DNA of 64,000 nt from Roseiarcus sp963829505 (GCA_963829505.1 CAWHIL010000003.1:682001-746000), one strand, 5' to 3'. Shown: positions 16,341-26,679, counted from the stretch's first letter. Notes: generated from the sequence alone by a model not told the origin. Translations and numbers: made by a program.

Positions 16341-16418
16341 CTACCCTGTTCGGACGAAAACCCTCCCTGTTCCGACCAAAAACCCTCCCTGTTACGCGCG
16401 TAAAATCTCCCTGTTCCT
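16341..16418. repeat. Period-22 array of CCCTGTT repeats (four copies)
   Basis: CCCTGTT recurs at 16344, 16365, 16387 and 16409, spacings 21, 22 and 22, each preceded by CT/CTC and separated by A-rich spacers. The same motif in the opposite orientation forms an array at 28326-28420. It begins just after the tetR stop codon. Confidence 0.65.
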
Positions 16419-16752
16419 GAAACGACCGCGGGGGCTTCGGACCGGGCGTATCCGGGCGCCTTCGACCCGCCGCGCGACGGTCCGCAGGGCGATGCGGCGC
16501 CCCATCAACCGGCAAAATCACCCGCCTTTTCAACGGTTGAGTGTTTTCTTATTTACAGAAATCAAGTATGTGTTATTCTGAGAATGTGGATGAGAGAAAT
16601 GGGCGCGGCGGTCGGGACTTGGAATGCAGCGGCGACGAACGGAAAGAAAATCCATCCTATGGCGCGGCTTCTTCCGGCTGCCTTTGCAGCGCCTGCGTCG
16701 GGCGCTGACCCCACGCCAGTCGCGGCGCCGGCCTGTCCCCCACCCGCAAGCC
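16419..16752. other. Gene-free stretch with an AT-rich core
   Basis: No gene is supported. Positions about 16535-16590 are unusually AT-rich for this genome and could hold a promoter, but I cannot match a consensus. A 76-codon frame beginning at 16584 has no recognisable features and was not called. Confidence 0.4.
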
Positions 16753-17451
16753 TCAACCGGTCCATCGTGACACGCCCCAGCCGATGGGCCTTCGCCGGTT
16801 GCCGGGATGCTTGAGGTCCGGGCCCCAGATCGCCTGGTAAGTGTCGATGCAGCGGCCCGCGCGTTGCAGCCGCATCGCCGCGACGAGCAGGGCAAGCCAC
16901 CACACGGCGCGGATCAGCGCCATCCAGCGGGGCGCGTCGACGATCAAGAGCCCGAGCGCCGTCGCGACCACGGCGAGCGGCACGGCGAGCCAGCCAAGGT
17001 GCTTGTGGACGATCTCGAAGGCGATGCGCCGCGGCGTCATGGCGTAGTGGTCGCCGTGCAATTCGGGCTCGCCCGGTTCGCCCGATCTTCCGCGCAGGAG
17101 CGCGCCGAGGACCTGGAGCCAGCCGATCGCGAGCGCGGTCCAGCCGAGCGCGTGATGGGCGGCGATCGCGCCGCCGCCCGCGCCCGCGAAGGGCGCGATC
17201 AGGAGGAGACCGAGCGTCATGAAGCCGACGCCAACACTCTGCAGCCAGACGTGCAGGCGAAACCAGCGGCGGTTGTCGAGCCGGCGCGGCCAGTCCTGAC
17301 CGGGCCAGATCTTAAAATACCGTGCGATCAGCATCCCGAGCGGCAGGAGCGCGCTCCAGCTCAGGACCATGAGGCGCGCGTGCCACGCCACCGCCGCAGG
17401 GATCGCCGGGTGCGCAGCGCCCGACAGGGAAGAAAGCAGCCAGTAATCCAT
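16753..17451 (-). CDS. Cytochrome b561-like membrane protein
   Basis: 232 residues with five or six hydrophobic segments. Conserved-looking His residues occur near helix ends (AVAWHARLM, RLHVWLQ, IAAHHALGW, IVHKHLGW), in the spacing expected for b-type haem ligands of eukaryote-type cytochrome b561 domains. Such proteins carry electrons across the membrane. No partner gene is evident; DUF3253 and dusB lie upstream. Family assignment is good, physiological role unknown. Confidence 0.75.
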   Translation of the reverse strand: MDYWLLSSLSGAAHPAIPAAVAWHARLMVLSWSALLPLGMLIARYFKIWPGQDWPRRLDNRRWFRLHVWLQSVGVGFMTLGLLLIAPFAGAGGGAIAAHHALGWTALAIGWLQVLGALLRGRSGEPGEPELHGDHYAMTPRRIAFEIVHKHLGWLAVPLAVVATALGLLIVDAPRWMALIRAVWWLALLVAAMRLQRAGRCIDTYQAIWGPDLKHPGNRRRPIGWGVSRWTG

Positions 17452-17576
17452 CGGCCAGGTTCCCCAGACGCAACCGCCGCATCAAAGCACGTTTCGGGAT
17501 TTAAGCGCTTCCGGACGGGCCCGGGGCGGGGTGAGGCGCCCGGCGTCCTCTTTCGCGCGCCGCGCGGACGCTATGT

Positions 17577-17867
17577 TCACTCCGCCGAAGGCAAGCCCAG
17601 GCGATACACGCCGCGGAAATCGGTCGGATCGACCACTTTGCCCTTGCGGGTGATAACGAGGCGGCCTTCGAGCGCGAGACGAACCGCGGCGCGGCGAACC
17701 TCGCCGAGATGCGAGCGCCAGCCGAGTTCGTCCTCGCCGCGCGCGTCGGCGAAAGCCTTGGCGGCGTCGGTTGGGCAGATGGTGCGGCCCTCAGGAACGT
17801 GTGCGCACAGATCCGCGATGATCGTGTCGAGCGCGGGCGGGGGCGGACCATCGCGGGGAGGCGTCAT
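17577..17867 (-). CDS. DUF3253 domain-containing protein
   Basis: 96-residue cytoplasmic protein with the DUF3253 pattern: IIADLCAHVPEGRTICPTDAAKAF, then WRSHLGEVRRAAVRLALEG, ending RLVITRKGKVVDPTDFRGVYRL. The fold resembles a small winged helix. Function is unknown. It is divergent from dusB. Confidence 0.85.
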   Translation of the reverse strand: MTPPRDGPPPPALDTIIADLCAHVPEGRTICPTDAAKAFADARGEDELGWRSHLGEVRRAAVRLALEGRLVITRKGKVVDPTDFRGVYRLGLPSAE

Positions 17868-18002
17868 GCGCGTCCACCTGCGGCACGGCGCGCCGCGCCG
17901 TCAAGACCGGCGCGGCGCGGGCTCGCGCCCTTCGGGCCGCCTGCCACGGAACGCAACCGTAGTCCTTGCGTTCCGGCGATCGATGGTTACACTATAGGCA
18001 AC

Positions 18003-19015
18003 ATGGAACATGCTGAAATTCTAGGCAGCGGTCGTTCGATCGCCGTTGGGCCCGTTCGGCTCGACGGCGTGGCGATGCTCGCGCCGATGTCGGGGATCTC
18101 GGACCTGGCGATGCGGCGAACGGCGCTGCGGTTTGGCGCGGCGCTGGCGTTTTCCGAAATGGTCGCAGCCGAGACCTATCTCAGCGGCGACGACGAGGCC
18201 TTGATGCGGGCCGAAGGCGAGGGAGTGTCGCCGCATGCGGTGCAACTCGTCGGGCGAGAGCCGCTGCCGATGGCCGAGACGGCGCGCCGTCTCGAGGGCG
18301 CGGGCGCGGCGATCATCGACATCAACATGGGATGCCCGGCGCGGCGCGTCTCGGGCGCGCTTGCCGGCGCAGCGCTGATGCGCGACCTCGATCACGCCGG
18401 GCGGGTGATCGCCGCGGTCGTCGCGGCGGTTTCCGTGCCGGTGACGCTCAAGATGCGGCTCGGATGGGACGCGGCGACGATCAACGCGCCGGCCCTCGCC
18501 CGCCGCGCCGAGGCGGCCGGCGCCCGGATGGTTACGGTGCACGGCCGGACCCGCGCCCAGTTCTACGACGGCCGCGCCGAGTGGGGGGCCGTCCGCGCGG
18601 TCGTCGAGGCGGTCGGACTGCCGGTCGTCGTCAACGGAGACTGCGCAGGCGTCGAGGACGCCCGCGCCATGCTGGCCCAGTCGGGCGCCCACGGGGTGAT
18701 GATCGGCCGGGCCGCCGTCGGCGCGCCCTGGCTTGTGGGGGCGGTGTCGCGCGCGCTTCGTGACGGCGGCCCGCTGCGGAAGCCCGCGATCGGCGAGCGC
18801 CGGGCGGCGGCGCTCGGGCATCTCGAATGGCTGATCGGCCGGCTGGGCTCCGGCGCCGGCCTCCGGCATGCGCGCAAGCATCTCGCCGCTTACGCCGAAG
18901 CGGAGGGCGCCCCGCCTCGCTGCGCCGTCGGCTCGTGACCGCCGAAGCGCCGGAGGAAGCGCGAAACCTGCTCGCGCGGATATTTGACGGCGAAACGCTC
19001 GAGGCCGCGGCATGA
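18003..19015 (+). CDS. dusB: tRNA-dihydrouridine synthase DusB, 3' end frameshifted
   Basis: Flavoenzyme that reduces uridines in the tRNA D-loop. Motifs: LAPMSGISDLAMR, FSEMV, INMGCPARRV (catalytic Cys), LKMRLGWD, VHGRTRAQFYDG, NGDC, IGRAAVGAPW, ARKHLAAYAE. The uninterrupted frame stops at 18938, but homology continues in another frame (SLRRRLVTAE to DGETLEAAA) to a TGA at 19013-19015. One base lost from the CCCC run at 18910-18913 explains this. The corrected gene overlaps ntrB by four bases (ATGA), the classic dusB-ntrB coupling of alphaproteobacteria. The start ATG at 18003 fits the family. Confidence 0.9.
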
Positions 19016-20124
19016 CCGCCTCGTTCCACAAGCCGCGTTCCGACCCGGCGAAGGTGCTGAACGCGCTCGCCCAGCCGCTCTTCACGGTCGACGAACAGGA
19101 CATGGTGATCGAAGCCAACATCGCCGCCGAGACGTTCTTCGACATGGGCCGCGCGCTTCTCCTGCGCTCGCGCCTCGCCGACCTCCTGCCGTTTGGCTCG
19201 CCGGTCTTCGGCCTCGTGTCGGATGCGCGGAAGAACCACGCGACGGTCGCCGGCTACAAGATCGACATCTCAACGCCGCGGGTCGGGGGCAGGGGCACTG
19301 TCGACGTTTTCATCGCTCCCCTGCCTCAACCGAGCGCGTCGGTCGCGATCATGCTGCAGGAGCGGGCAATTGCCGAAAAAATAGACAGGCAACTGACCCA
19401 TCGCAGTGCGGCCCGCTCAGTCACAGCGCTCGGGGCCATGTTGGCGCACGAGATCAAGAACCCGCTGTCGGGAATTCGCGGCGCGGCGCAATTGCTCGAG
19501 GGCGGAGTTGGCGACGAGGACCGGGCGCTGACCCGTCTCATCTGCGAAGAGACCGATCGCATCGTGAAGCTGGTCGACCGGATGCAGTCCTTCGCGATAT
19601 CCGCGCCCGGACAGTGGGAAAGCCTGAACATCCACGCCGTGCTCGATCACGTCAAGCGCCTCGCCCAGGCCGGCTTCGCCCGCCATGTGCGTTTCGCCGA
19701 AGTCTACGACCCCTCGCTGCCCCACGTGGTCGGGTCGCGCGACCAATTGATCCAGATCTTCCTCAATCTTGTGAAGAATGCCGCCGAAGCCATTGGCGAT
19801 GAAGCGATCGATGGCCAGATTACGCTGACCAGCGCCTATCGGCCGGGGGTGCGGCTGAGGACAGGCGAGAACGCCGAACCGGTATCGCTGCCGCTCGAGA
19901 TCTGCATTCGAGACAACGGCTCCGGCATCCCGTCGGAAATCGCCGCGAACCTCTTCGATCCCTTCGTCACCACCAAGGCGAAGGGGTCTGGCTTGGGACT
20001 TGCACTGGTTGCAAAGCTCGTTGGTGACCACGGCGGCATCGTCGAGTGCAAGTCGCACCCACGGCGTACGACGTTTCGCGTTCTGATGCCCCTGCCGTCG
20101 GCGCGGCTCCGATCCGCGACCTAG
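19012..20124 (+). CDS. ntrB: Nitrogen regulation sensor kinase NtrB
   Basis: 370-residue soluble histidine kinase/phosphatase that, with PII, sets the phosphorylation of NtrC according to nitrogen status. PAS-like domain at residues ~15-115, HisKA with His146 (AHEIKNPLSGIRGAAQLL), HATPase motifs NLVKNAAEAI, DNGSGIP and KGSGLGLAL. It begins inside the end of the corrected dusB frame and is followed by ntrC after 38 bases, indicating one operon. Confidence 0.96.
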   Translation: MTASFHKPRSDPAKVLNALAQPLFTVDEQDMVIEANIAAETFFDMGRALLLRSRLADLLPFGSPVFGLVSDARKNHATVAGYKIDISTPRVGGRGTVDVFIAPLPQPSASVAIMLQERAIAEKIDRQLTHRSAARSVTALGAMLAHEIKNPLSGIRGAAQLLEGGVGDEDRALTRLICEETDRIVKLVDRMQSFAISAPGQWESLNIHAVLDHVKRLAQAGFARHVRFAEVYDPSLPHVVGSRDQLIQIFLNLVKNAAEAIGDEAIDGQITLTSAYRPGVRLRTGENAEPVSLPLEICIRDNGSGIPSEIAANLFDPFVTTKAKGSGLGLALVAKLVGDHGGIVECKSHPRRTTFRVLMPLPSARLRSAT

Positions 20125-20162
20125 AGGACGGTCGGAGCAGGACTGGCGAAGGAGCGGTTTGA

Positions 20163-21644
20163 ATGCCGTCTGGGCAGATTCTGGTTGCGGACGACGACGC
20201 CGGAATACGCACCGTATTGAACCAGGCCCTGTCGCGGGCGGGCTACGAGGTCCGGTCGACCGGAACCGTCGCCGGCCTGTGGCGCTGGGTCGCGGCCGGC
20301 GAGGGCGACCTCGTCATCACCGACGTGGTGATGCCGGACGACAACGCCTTCGACCTTCTGCCGCGGATCAAGCGCGTGCGGCCGGACCTGCCGATCATCG
20401 TGATGAGCGCGCAGAACACCTTCATGACGGCGATCAAGGCGTCCGAGCGCGGCGCCTATGAATATCTGCCGAAGCCCTTCGACCTGCGCGAACTCGTGTC
20501 GATCGTCGGGCGGGCGCTGGCCGAACCCAGGCGCCGGCGCGAGGAAGCCGACGATCATGCGACGACCGAGGTCATGCCGATCGTCGGCCGCTCGGCGGCG
20601 ATGCAGGACATCTTTCGGGTGCTCGCCCGGCTCATGCAAACCGATCTGACCGTGATGATCGCGGGCGAATCCGGAACCGGAAAGGAACTCGTCGCGCGGG
20701 CCCTGCACGACTACGGCAAGCGCAAGGGAGGGCCGTTCGTCGCCATCAACATGGCCGCCATCCCGCGCGATCTGATTGAGAGCGAACTCTTCGGCCACGA
20801 AAAGGGGGCGTTCACCGGGGCCGCCGCGCGATCGGTCGGGCGGTTTGAGCAGGCGGAGGGCGGAACCCTTTTCCTCGACGAAATCGGCGACATGCCGATG
20901 GAGGCGCAGACGCGGCTGCTGCGCGTCCTCCAGGAGGGCGAATACACGACCGTCGGCGGCCGGACCCCGATCAAGACCAACGTCCGCATCGTCGCCGCGA
21001 CCAACAAGGACCTCCGCTTCGCCATTCAGCAGGGGGCGTTCCGCGAGGACCTGTTCTTCCGTCTGAACGTCGTTCCGATCCGCCTGCCGCCCCTGCGCGA
21101 GCGGCTTGAGGATATCCCCGACCTCGTGCGCTCCTTCTTCCAGCGCGGAGCGGGCGAAGGGCTGCCGATGAAATCTGTCGAGCCGGCGGCGCTCGAACGG
21201 CTGAAGCGCTATTCCTGGCCAGGCAACGTGCGCGAGCTCGAGAACCTGACCCGTCGCCTTGCGGCGCTCTATCCGCAGGACGTCATCGGCGAGGCGCTGA
21301 TCGAGTCCGAGCTCAGCATCGGCGGGGCGGCGACGCCGCCGTTGACGCACGGCGATGATGTCCGGCCGCGCGCCGCGATCTCTTCGGCCGCTGGCGGAGA
21401 CGGGTTCGGCGCGGCGATGGAGGGCGCGGTCGGCGACATGTTCCGATCGTTCGGCGGCGCCAGCCCGCAGGTCGGCCTCTATCATCGGGTGCTTCACGAC
21501 CTCGAGGCGCCGCTGATCGCCGCCACCCTGACGCTGACCCGTGGAAATCAGATCAAGGCGGCCGAGATCCTTGGGCTCAATCGCAACACCCTGCGCAAGA
21601 AGATCCGGGACCTAAAGCTTCGGGACATGCCCTCGTTCCGCTGA
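20163..21644 (+). CDS. ntrC: Nitrogen regulation response regulator NtrC
   Basis: 493-residue sigma-54 activator. Receiver domain with Asp54 (VITDVVMPDDN) and Lys in YLPKPF; AAA+ domain with Walker A GESGTGKE (168-175), the sigma-54 contact loop GAFTGA (215-220) and LFLDEIGDMP; C-terminal Fis-type helix-turn-helix (KAAEILGLNRNTLRKKIRDL). It activates ammonium-assimilation genes under nitrogen limitation. All motifs needed for activity are present. Confidence 0.97.
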   Translation: MPSGQILVADDDAGIRTVLNQALSRAGYEVRSTGTVAGLWRWVAAGEGDLVITDVVMPDDNAFDLLPRIKRVRPDLPIIVMSAQNTFMTAIKASERGAYEYLPKPFDLRELVSIVGRALAEPRRRREEADDHATTEVMPIVGRSAAMQDIFRVLARLMQTDLTVMIAGESGTGKELVARALHDYGKRKGGPFVAINMAAIPRDLIESELFGHEKGAFTGAAARSVGRFEQAEGGTLFLDEIGDMPMEAQTRLLRVLQEGEYTTVGGRTPIKTNVRIVAATNKDLRFAIQQGAFREDLFFRLNVVPIRLPPLRERLEDIPDLVRSFFQRGAGEGLPMKSVEPAALERLKRYSWPGNVRELENLTRRLAALYPQDVIGEALIESELSIGGAATPPLTHGDDVRPRAAISSAAGGDGFGAAMEGAVGDMFRSFGGASPQVGLYHRVLHDLEAPLIAATLTLTRGNQIKAAEILGLNRNTLRKKIRDLKLRDMPSFR

Positions 21645-21685
21645 CACTGCCCTTAGCGCCGCCAAAACGTCGCAATTGTGCAACA

Positions 21686-23990
21686 TTGTTGCGCGCCTGC
21701 CACGATTCCTTTGGCGAGCGAAGGTGTGGCGGACGGACAGGACGACTTGACGGGCACAGCCAAGAGTCTCGGCGGGCAGGGGCGGCGCCCTTCGACGACA
21801 GCGGACCCACGGCGCGGTTCGGGTTCGTGGCGGTCGCGGCGGCGTTCGTGCTCGCGCTCGCGACCTTCCTCGTCTTCGCCGGCGTGACGCCGATCCTCCC
21901 GACGGAAGCGGTCTACCTGACGTTGCTGATCGGCGATGGCGTGGTGACGTTCGTCCTGATCGTCCTGATCGGCATGGAGCTCTTGCGCTTGCGCGCGGCG
22001 CGCCGGGCGGCGCGGGCCGGAGCGCGACTGCACACCCGCTTTATCCTGCTCTTTTCGCTTGTCGCCGCGATCCCGGCGATCGTGACGGCGACGGTGGCGT
22101 CGGTGGCGGTCGAGCGGGCGATCAATCCGCGCTTCATGAACGACGTCAGCGCCTTCATCGACGAGGCGAATTCCGACACCCAACTCTTCCGGGAATCACA
22201 GTGCGCCGGGCTGCTGCGCGACGTCGAGCTGACGGCTGGCGACATCGCCCGCAGCGCCCTCTTGCTGCGCACCGACCCAGAGCAGTTCAAGGACTATTTC
22301 AGCTCGCGCGCCAAGACGCTCGGGTTTAACGCAGCAGCCCTGATGAAAGGCGATGGAACGATTCTTCAGGTCGCCTCCGGGTCGGACCCCAAGCTGATCG
22401 CCCGGCCTGAACCGGCCGACTTTCACGACGCCCAGAGCGCCGAGGCGCTCTGCCCCTTCCTCGGCGGCGGCAACGTGTTCGTCGGCCTCCGGCCGATCCC
22501 CGGCGCGGACGGGCAGTTCCTCTACGCCGCGCGCCAGGTCAATCCCTTCGCTGCGCGGCTCGCCGACGACGCCACGACCGTGTCTGCGGTATGGGGACGC
22601 TTCGAGGCGCACCGCAAGCAGATCGAGATCGCCTTCGCGATCGCCTTCGTCGTGCTGGCGCTCTCGATGTTGTTCTCGGCGATCTGGCTGGGGATCTCCT
22701 GGGCCAATCGCCTGGTTGGGCCGATCCGGCGGCTGATCCGGGCGGCCGACGAGGTCGCTTCGGGCAATCTCCACGTCCGGGTGCCGGCGCGCGCCGCTGA
22801 CGGCGACCTCGGCCATCTCGGCGACACGTTCAACAAGATGACGGCCGAGCTTCTGCGTCAGCAGTCCGGGCTCATCGAGGCGAACGCCCTGAACGACGAG
22901 CGCCGCGCCTTCATCGAGGCGGTGCTGAGCGGCGTCCCGGCCGGGGTCGTGGGCGTCGACAAGGACGGCGCCATCACCATCAGCAACGCCGCCGCCGAAC
23001 GGCTCCTCGGCGGAGAGCACGGGCTGCTCGGCCGGCCGCTGTCGTCGGTCCATCATTCGATCGGCCTCATCTGGGAGCAGGCGCGCTCGATGCGCATGCG
23101 GCTGCACCAGGGCCAGGCGACGGTGCTGCGCGACGGACGCGAGCGGATCCTCAACGTGCGGGTGACCGGAAGCCCGGGGCGCGGCGACAGTGGCGGCGTC
23201 ATCACGCTCGACGACATCAGCGACCTCGTCACCGCGCAGCGCACGGCCGCCTGGGCCGATGTCGCCCGGCGCATCGCCCACGAGATCAAGAATCCGCTGA
23301 ACTCCAATCCAGCTCTCCGCCGAGCGCCTGAAGCGCCGCTACGGCCGACACATCGTCGAGGGCAGGGATGTTTTCGACCAGTGCACCGACACGATCATCC
23401 GCCAGGTCGATGACATCAAGCGCATGGTCGATGAGTTCTCGTCCTTCGCCCGGATGCCGAAGGCCCGGCCGGCGCGCGACGACCTCACCGATTGCGTCCG
23501 CCAGGCGGTCTTTCTGATGCGGGTCGGCCGCCCGGACGTCGATTTCGAGGAGCGGCTGCCTGCGACGCCGGTCATGGCCGACTTCGACCGGCGGCTCATC
23601 TCCCAGGCGCTCACGAACGTTCTCAAGAACGCGTCGGAGGGAATCGACGCGCTCGGAGAGAACCGCCCGCGCGGCCGCGTGCTGGTGACGCTCGAGCCCG
23701 ACATCGGCGGGCTCATCGAGATCGCCGTCAGCGACAACGGCAAAGGCTTCCCGGTCGAAGACCGCAACCGCCTGGTCGAACCCTACGTCACGACGCGGGC
23801 GGAGGGCACCGGGCTCGGCCTGCCGATCGTCGTCAAGATCTTCGAGGATCACGGCGGCGGCGTCGACCTGCTCGACGGGCTTGAGCGCGGCGATGGCAGG
23901 CGCGGCGCGATGGTGCTGATGAAGATGCCGATAAGCGGCGCGGCCCACACGGCCGACGAACCCGAACGCCAGACTTCCGGATCACCCTGA
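21686..23990 (+). CDS. ntrY: Nitrogen regulation sensor kinase NtrY (one-base frameshift)
   Basis: Membrane histidine kinase paired with NtrX. It has N-terminal membrane helices, a periplasmic domain, another membrane segment with HAMP (VGPIRRLIRAADEVASGNL), a PAS-like region, HisKA (ARRIAHEIKNPL) and a C-terminal HATPase (NVLKNASEGI, DNGKGFP, GTGLGLPIV). The first frame runs to 23413 but loses homology after KNPL; the rest is in another frame from ~23305 to 23990. Deleting one A from GAACTC at 23299-23304 gives the family sequence PLTPIQLSAERL and leaves GACTC. The true start is uncertain: 21686 is a TTG, and a GTG at 21726 in another frame would need a second correction. It overlaps ntrX by one base. 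Confidence 0.9.
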
Positions 23991-25357
23991 TGGCAGCAGA
24001 CATACTGATCGTCGACGACGAGGAAGACATCCGCGAGCTTGTGGCCGGGATCCTGGAGGACGAGGGCCACCAGCCGCGCTCGGCCCGCAACTCGGACGAA
24101 GCGCTCGTCGCAATCGAGTCCCGCAGGCCGCAGCTCATCCTGCTCGACATCTGGCTGCAGGGCTCGAAGCTCGACGGCTTGCAGCTTCTCGAGGCGATCA
24201 AGAAGCAGAACCCGAGCGTGCCGGTGGTGATGATCTCCGGCCACGGCAACATCGAGACCGCGGTGACCTCGATCAAGCTCGGCGCGTACGATTTCATCGA
24301 GAAGCCGTTCAAGGCCGACCGCCTGATCCTGGTCGCAGACCGCGCGCTCGAAACGTCACGCCTCAGGCGCGAGGTGAGCGAACTCAAGGCCCGCGGCGGT
24401 GCGGCCGACCACATGGTCGGCTCGTCGGCCGCGGTGGGAAACCTGCGGCGCATCATCGAGAAGCTCGGGCCCGCCAACTCGCGCGTGCTCATTTCCGGCG
24501 GCGCGGGCTCGGGCAAGGAACTGGCGGCGCGGCTCATTCACGAGCGCTCGACCCGCGCCGACGGACCGTTCGTCGTGGTCAACGCTCCCGCGATGGCGCC
24601 GGAGACGATGGAGGCGGAGCTCTTCGGCGTCGAGGAGGGGCCGGGACAGCCGAGGCGGATCGGCGCGCTCGAGGAGGCGCACGCCGGAACGCTCTATCTC
24701 GACGAGGTGGCCGACATGCCGCGCGAGACGCAAGCCAAGATCCTGCGCGTGCTCGTCGACCAGAATTTCCAGCGGGTCGGAGGCTCGTCGCGGGTCCATG
24801 TCGACGTGCGGATCATCTCCTCGACGAGCCAGGATCTCGCGGAGGCGATCACCGAGGGCCGGTTCCGTGAGGACCTGTTCCATCGCCTGTCGGTGGTGCC
24901 GATCCGGGTGCCGACGCTCGCAGAGCGGCGCGAGGACATTCCCGAACTCGTCCAATACTTCCTCGAAATGGCGGCGGCGAGCATGGGAATCACGCCGCGC
25001 AGGATCGGCGCCGACGCGATGGCGGTGCTGCAGTCGCACGACTGGCCCGGCAACATCCGGCAGCTGCGCAACAACGTCGAGCGGGTGATGATCCTCGTGC
25101 AGGGCGACCCCAACGCGGAGATCACCGCCTCTATGCTGCCGACGGAGGTCGGCGCGCTGGTTCCTGCGGTGCCGAGCGGCATCGGCGGCGAGAAGCTCCT
25201 GAGCCTCCCCTTGAGGGACGCGCGCGAGGCCTTCGAGCGCGACTATCTGATTGCGCAGCTCAACCGCTTCGGCGGCAATATTTCGCGCACCGCCGAGTTC
25301 ATCGGGATGGAGCGCTCCGCATTGCACCGCAAGCTGAAGTCGCTCGGCGTGGAATGA
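23990..25357 (+). CDS. ntrX: Nitrogen regulation response regulator NtrX
   Basis: 455-residue NtrC-family regulator: receiver with Asp53 (LLDIWLQGSKLDG), AAA+ domain with Walker A GGAGSGKE (170-177) and LYLDEVADMPRETQ, and C-terminal Fis-type helix-turn-helix (FIGMERSALHRKLKSLGVE). The GAFTGA loop is absent, replaced by a VEEGPGQPRR region, as is usual for alphaproteobacterial NtrX, so direct sigma-54 activation is unlikely. With NtrY it controls nitrogen, redox and envelope responses. ATG overlaps the ntrY stop. Confidence 0.95.
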   Translation: MAADILIVDDEEDIRELVAGILEDEGHQPRSARNSDEALVAIESRRPQLILLDIWLQGSKLDGLQLLEAIKKQNPSVPVVMISGHGNIETAVTSIKLGAYDFIEKPFKADRLILVADRALETSRLRREVSELKARGGAADHMVGSSAAVGNLRRIIEKLGPANSRVLISGGAGSGKELAARLIHERSTRADGPFVVVNAPAMAPETMEAELFGVEEGPGQPRRIGALEEAHAGTLYLDEVADMPRETQAKILRVLVDQNFQRVGGSSRVHVDVRIISSTSQDLAEAITEGRFREDLFHRLSVVPIRVPTLAERREDIPELVQYFLEMAAASMGITPRRIGADAMAVLQSHDWPGNIRQLRNNVERVMILVQGDPNAEITASMLPTEVGALVPAVPSGIGGEKLLSLPLRDAREAFERDYLIAQLNRFGGNISRTAEFIGMERSALHRKLKSLGVE

Positions 25358-25358
25358 G

Positions 25359-26279
25359 ATGCGCGGCCGCGACAGGCCGCGGCGGGGAACCGGGGAAGGC
25401 ACGCCACTGACGATCAGGAATCCGCCGCGCGTCGCTTACGTCAACGGCCGCTACCTGCCGCTCGGCGAGGCCGCCGTGTCGATCGACGACCGCGCGTTCA
25501 CCTTCGGCGACGGCGTCTATGAGGTCTGCGAGATCCGCCGCGTTCGGCTCATCGAGGAGGAGCGGCATCTCGACCGGCTCGGGCGGTCGCTCGAGGCCAT
25601 CAGGATCGGCTGGCCGATCGCGCGGGCGGCGCTCCGCCTCGTCATGCGCGAGGTCGTCCGGCGCAACCGCGTCCGCGACGGCCTCGTCTACCTTCAAATC
25701 AGCCGCGGCGCCGCGCGGCGCGACCACGGCTTTCCGCTTGCATCGGTCAGGCCCGGCCTCGTCGTTGCGGCGCGGGCGCTCGACCCTTCCCTCAACGCCG
25801 CGCGGGCGGCGGCCGGCGTCGCCGTCGTCACGGTCCCGGAGAGCCGCTGGGCGCATCCCCACATCAAGACCCTCCAGCTCCTGCCCAACGTTCTCGCCAA
25901 GCAGGCGGCGCGGGAGGCGAACGCCTTCGAGGCCTGGTTCGTCGACCGTGTGGGGTTCGTCACCGAAGGCGCGTCGACCAACGCCTGGATCGTCACCCCC
26001 GAGGGAGCGCTCGTCACCCGTCAGGCGGACAACGCCATCCTGCATGGCGTGACCCGGGCGGCGCTGATCGAGGTCGCCGCGGCGCTTGGCCTCAAGCTCG
26101 AGGAGCGCCCGTTCACCCCCGCAGAGGCGCTTCACGCGCGCGAAGCCTTCCTGTCGAGCGCCACCACGATCGCCATGCCGGTCGTCTCGATCGACGGGAC
26201 CGCCATAGGCGATGGCCGTCCCGGCGCAGCGACGCTCGCCCTGAGACGCGCCTTCCACGAGCTTGCCGAAGCCACATGA
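25359..26279 (+). CDS. dat: D-amino acid aminotransferase (class IV PLP enzyme)
   Basis: 306-residue fold-type IV PLP transaminase of the D-alanine aminotransferase group. The PLP Lys is K170 in HPHIKTLQLLPN; other marks are VNGRYLPLGEAAVSIDDRAF, FGDGVYEV, EGASTNAWIV and FLSSATTIAMPV. It interconverts D-amino acids such as D-alanine and D-glutamate for cell-wall synthesis. A gene of this type between ntrX and hfq is common in Rhizobiales. Branched-chain aminotransferase or aminodeoxychorismate lyase are alternatives within the same fold, but the AAVSIDDRAF start favours Dat. The first ~18 residues may not be translated if a later start is used. Confidence 0.85.
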   Translation: MRGRDRPRRGTGEGTPLTIRNPPRVAYVNGRYLPLGEAAVSIDDRAFTFGDGVYEVCEIRRVRLIEEERHLDRLGRSLEAIRIGWPIARAALRLVMREVVRRNRVRDGLVYLQISRGAARRDHGFPLASVRPGLVVAARALDPSLNAARAAAGVAVVTVPESRWAHPHIKTLQLLPNVLAKQAAREANAFEAWFVDRVGFVTEGASTNAWIVTPEGALVTRQADNAILHGVTRAALIEVAAALGLKLEERPFTPAEALHAREAFLSSATTIAMPVVSIDGTAIGDGRPGAATLALRRAFHELAEAT

Positions 26280-26424
26280 ACGGCGGAACACCATTGTTGT
26301 TTCGGCTAACGTGTCGCCCTCGCCGAGCGCATGTGATATGAGTTTTACGCGCGTCACAAAAAGGCGCGCATGAGGCTGCAAACAACAACGCGGGCGGGGC
26401 CCGGAAAAAGCGGAAACAAACCAC

Positions 26425-26679
26425 ATGCCGGCAGAGAAGGCGCAAAACCTCCAGGACACGTTTCTCAATCACGTCCGCAAGTCGAAGACGTCGGTCACGA
26501 TTTTTCTGGTGAACGGCGTGAAGTTGCAAGGGTTCGTCACCTGGTTCGACAATTTCTGCGTCCTGTTGCGGCGCGACGGCCATTCCCAGCTCGTCTACAA
26601 GCACGCGATCTCGACCATCATGCCCGCCAGCCCGATCACCATGTTCGAGGCGGTGGAGGAGGGCGCCGACGCCCACTGA
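26425..26679 (+). CDS. hfq: RNA chaperone Hfq
   Basis: 84-residue Hfq. Sm1 motif: FLNHVRKSKTSVTIFLVNGVKLQG; Sm2 motif: YKHAISTI; proximal-face residues QDTFLNHVRK and FDNF are conserved. It forms a hexamer that pairs small RNAs with mRNAs. It lies 145 bases after dat and directly before hflX, the widespread hfq-hflX order. The short acidic tail (EAVEEGADAH) is usual for alphaproteobacteria. Confidence 0.98.
   Translation: MPAEKAQNLQDTFLNHVRKSKTSVTIFLVNGVKLQGFVTWFDNFCVLLRRDGHSQLVYKHAISTIMPASPITMFEAVEEGADAH

Noticed and set aside
16341..16418. CRISPR array or small-RNA cluster
   Set aside because: The shared motif is only 7-10 bases with a 22-base period; no long direct repeat and no cas genes.
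16584..16814. 76-residue plus-strand protein
   Set aside because: No homology or domain features; overlaps the end of the cytochrome b561-like gene on the other strand.
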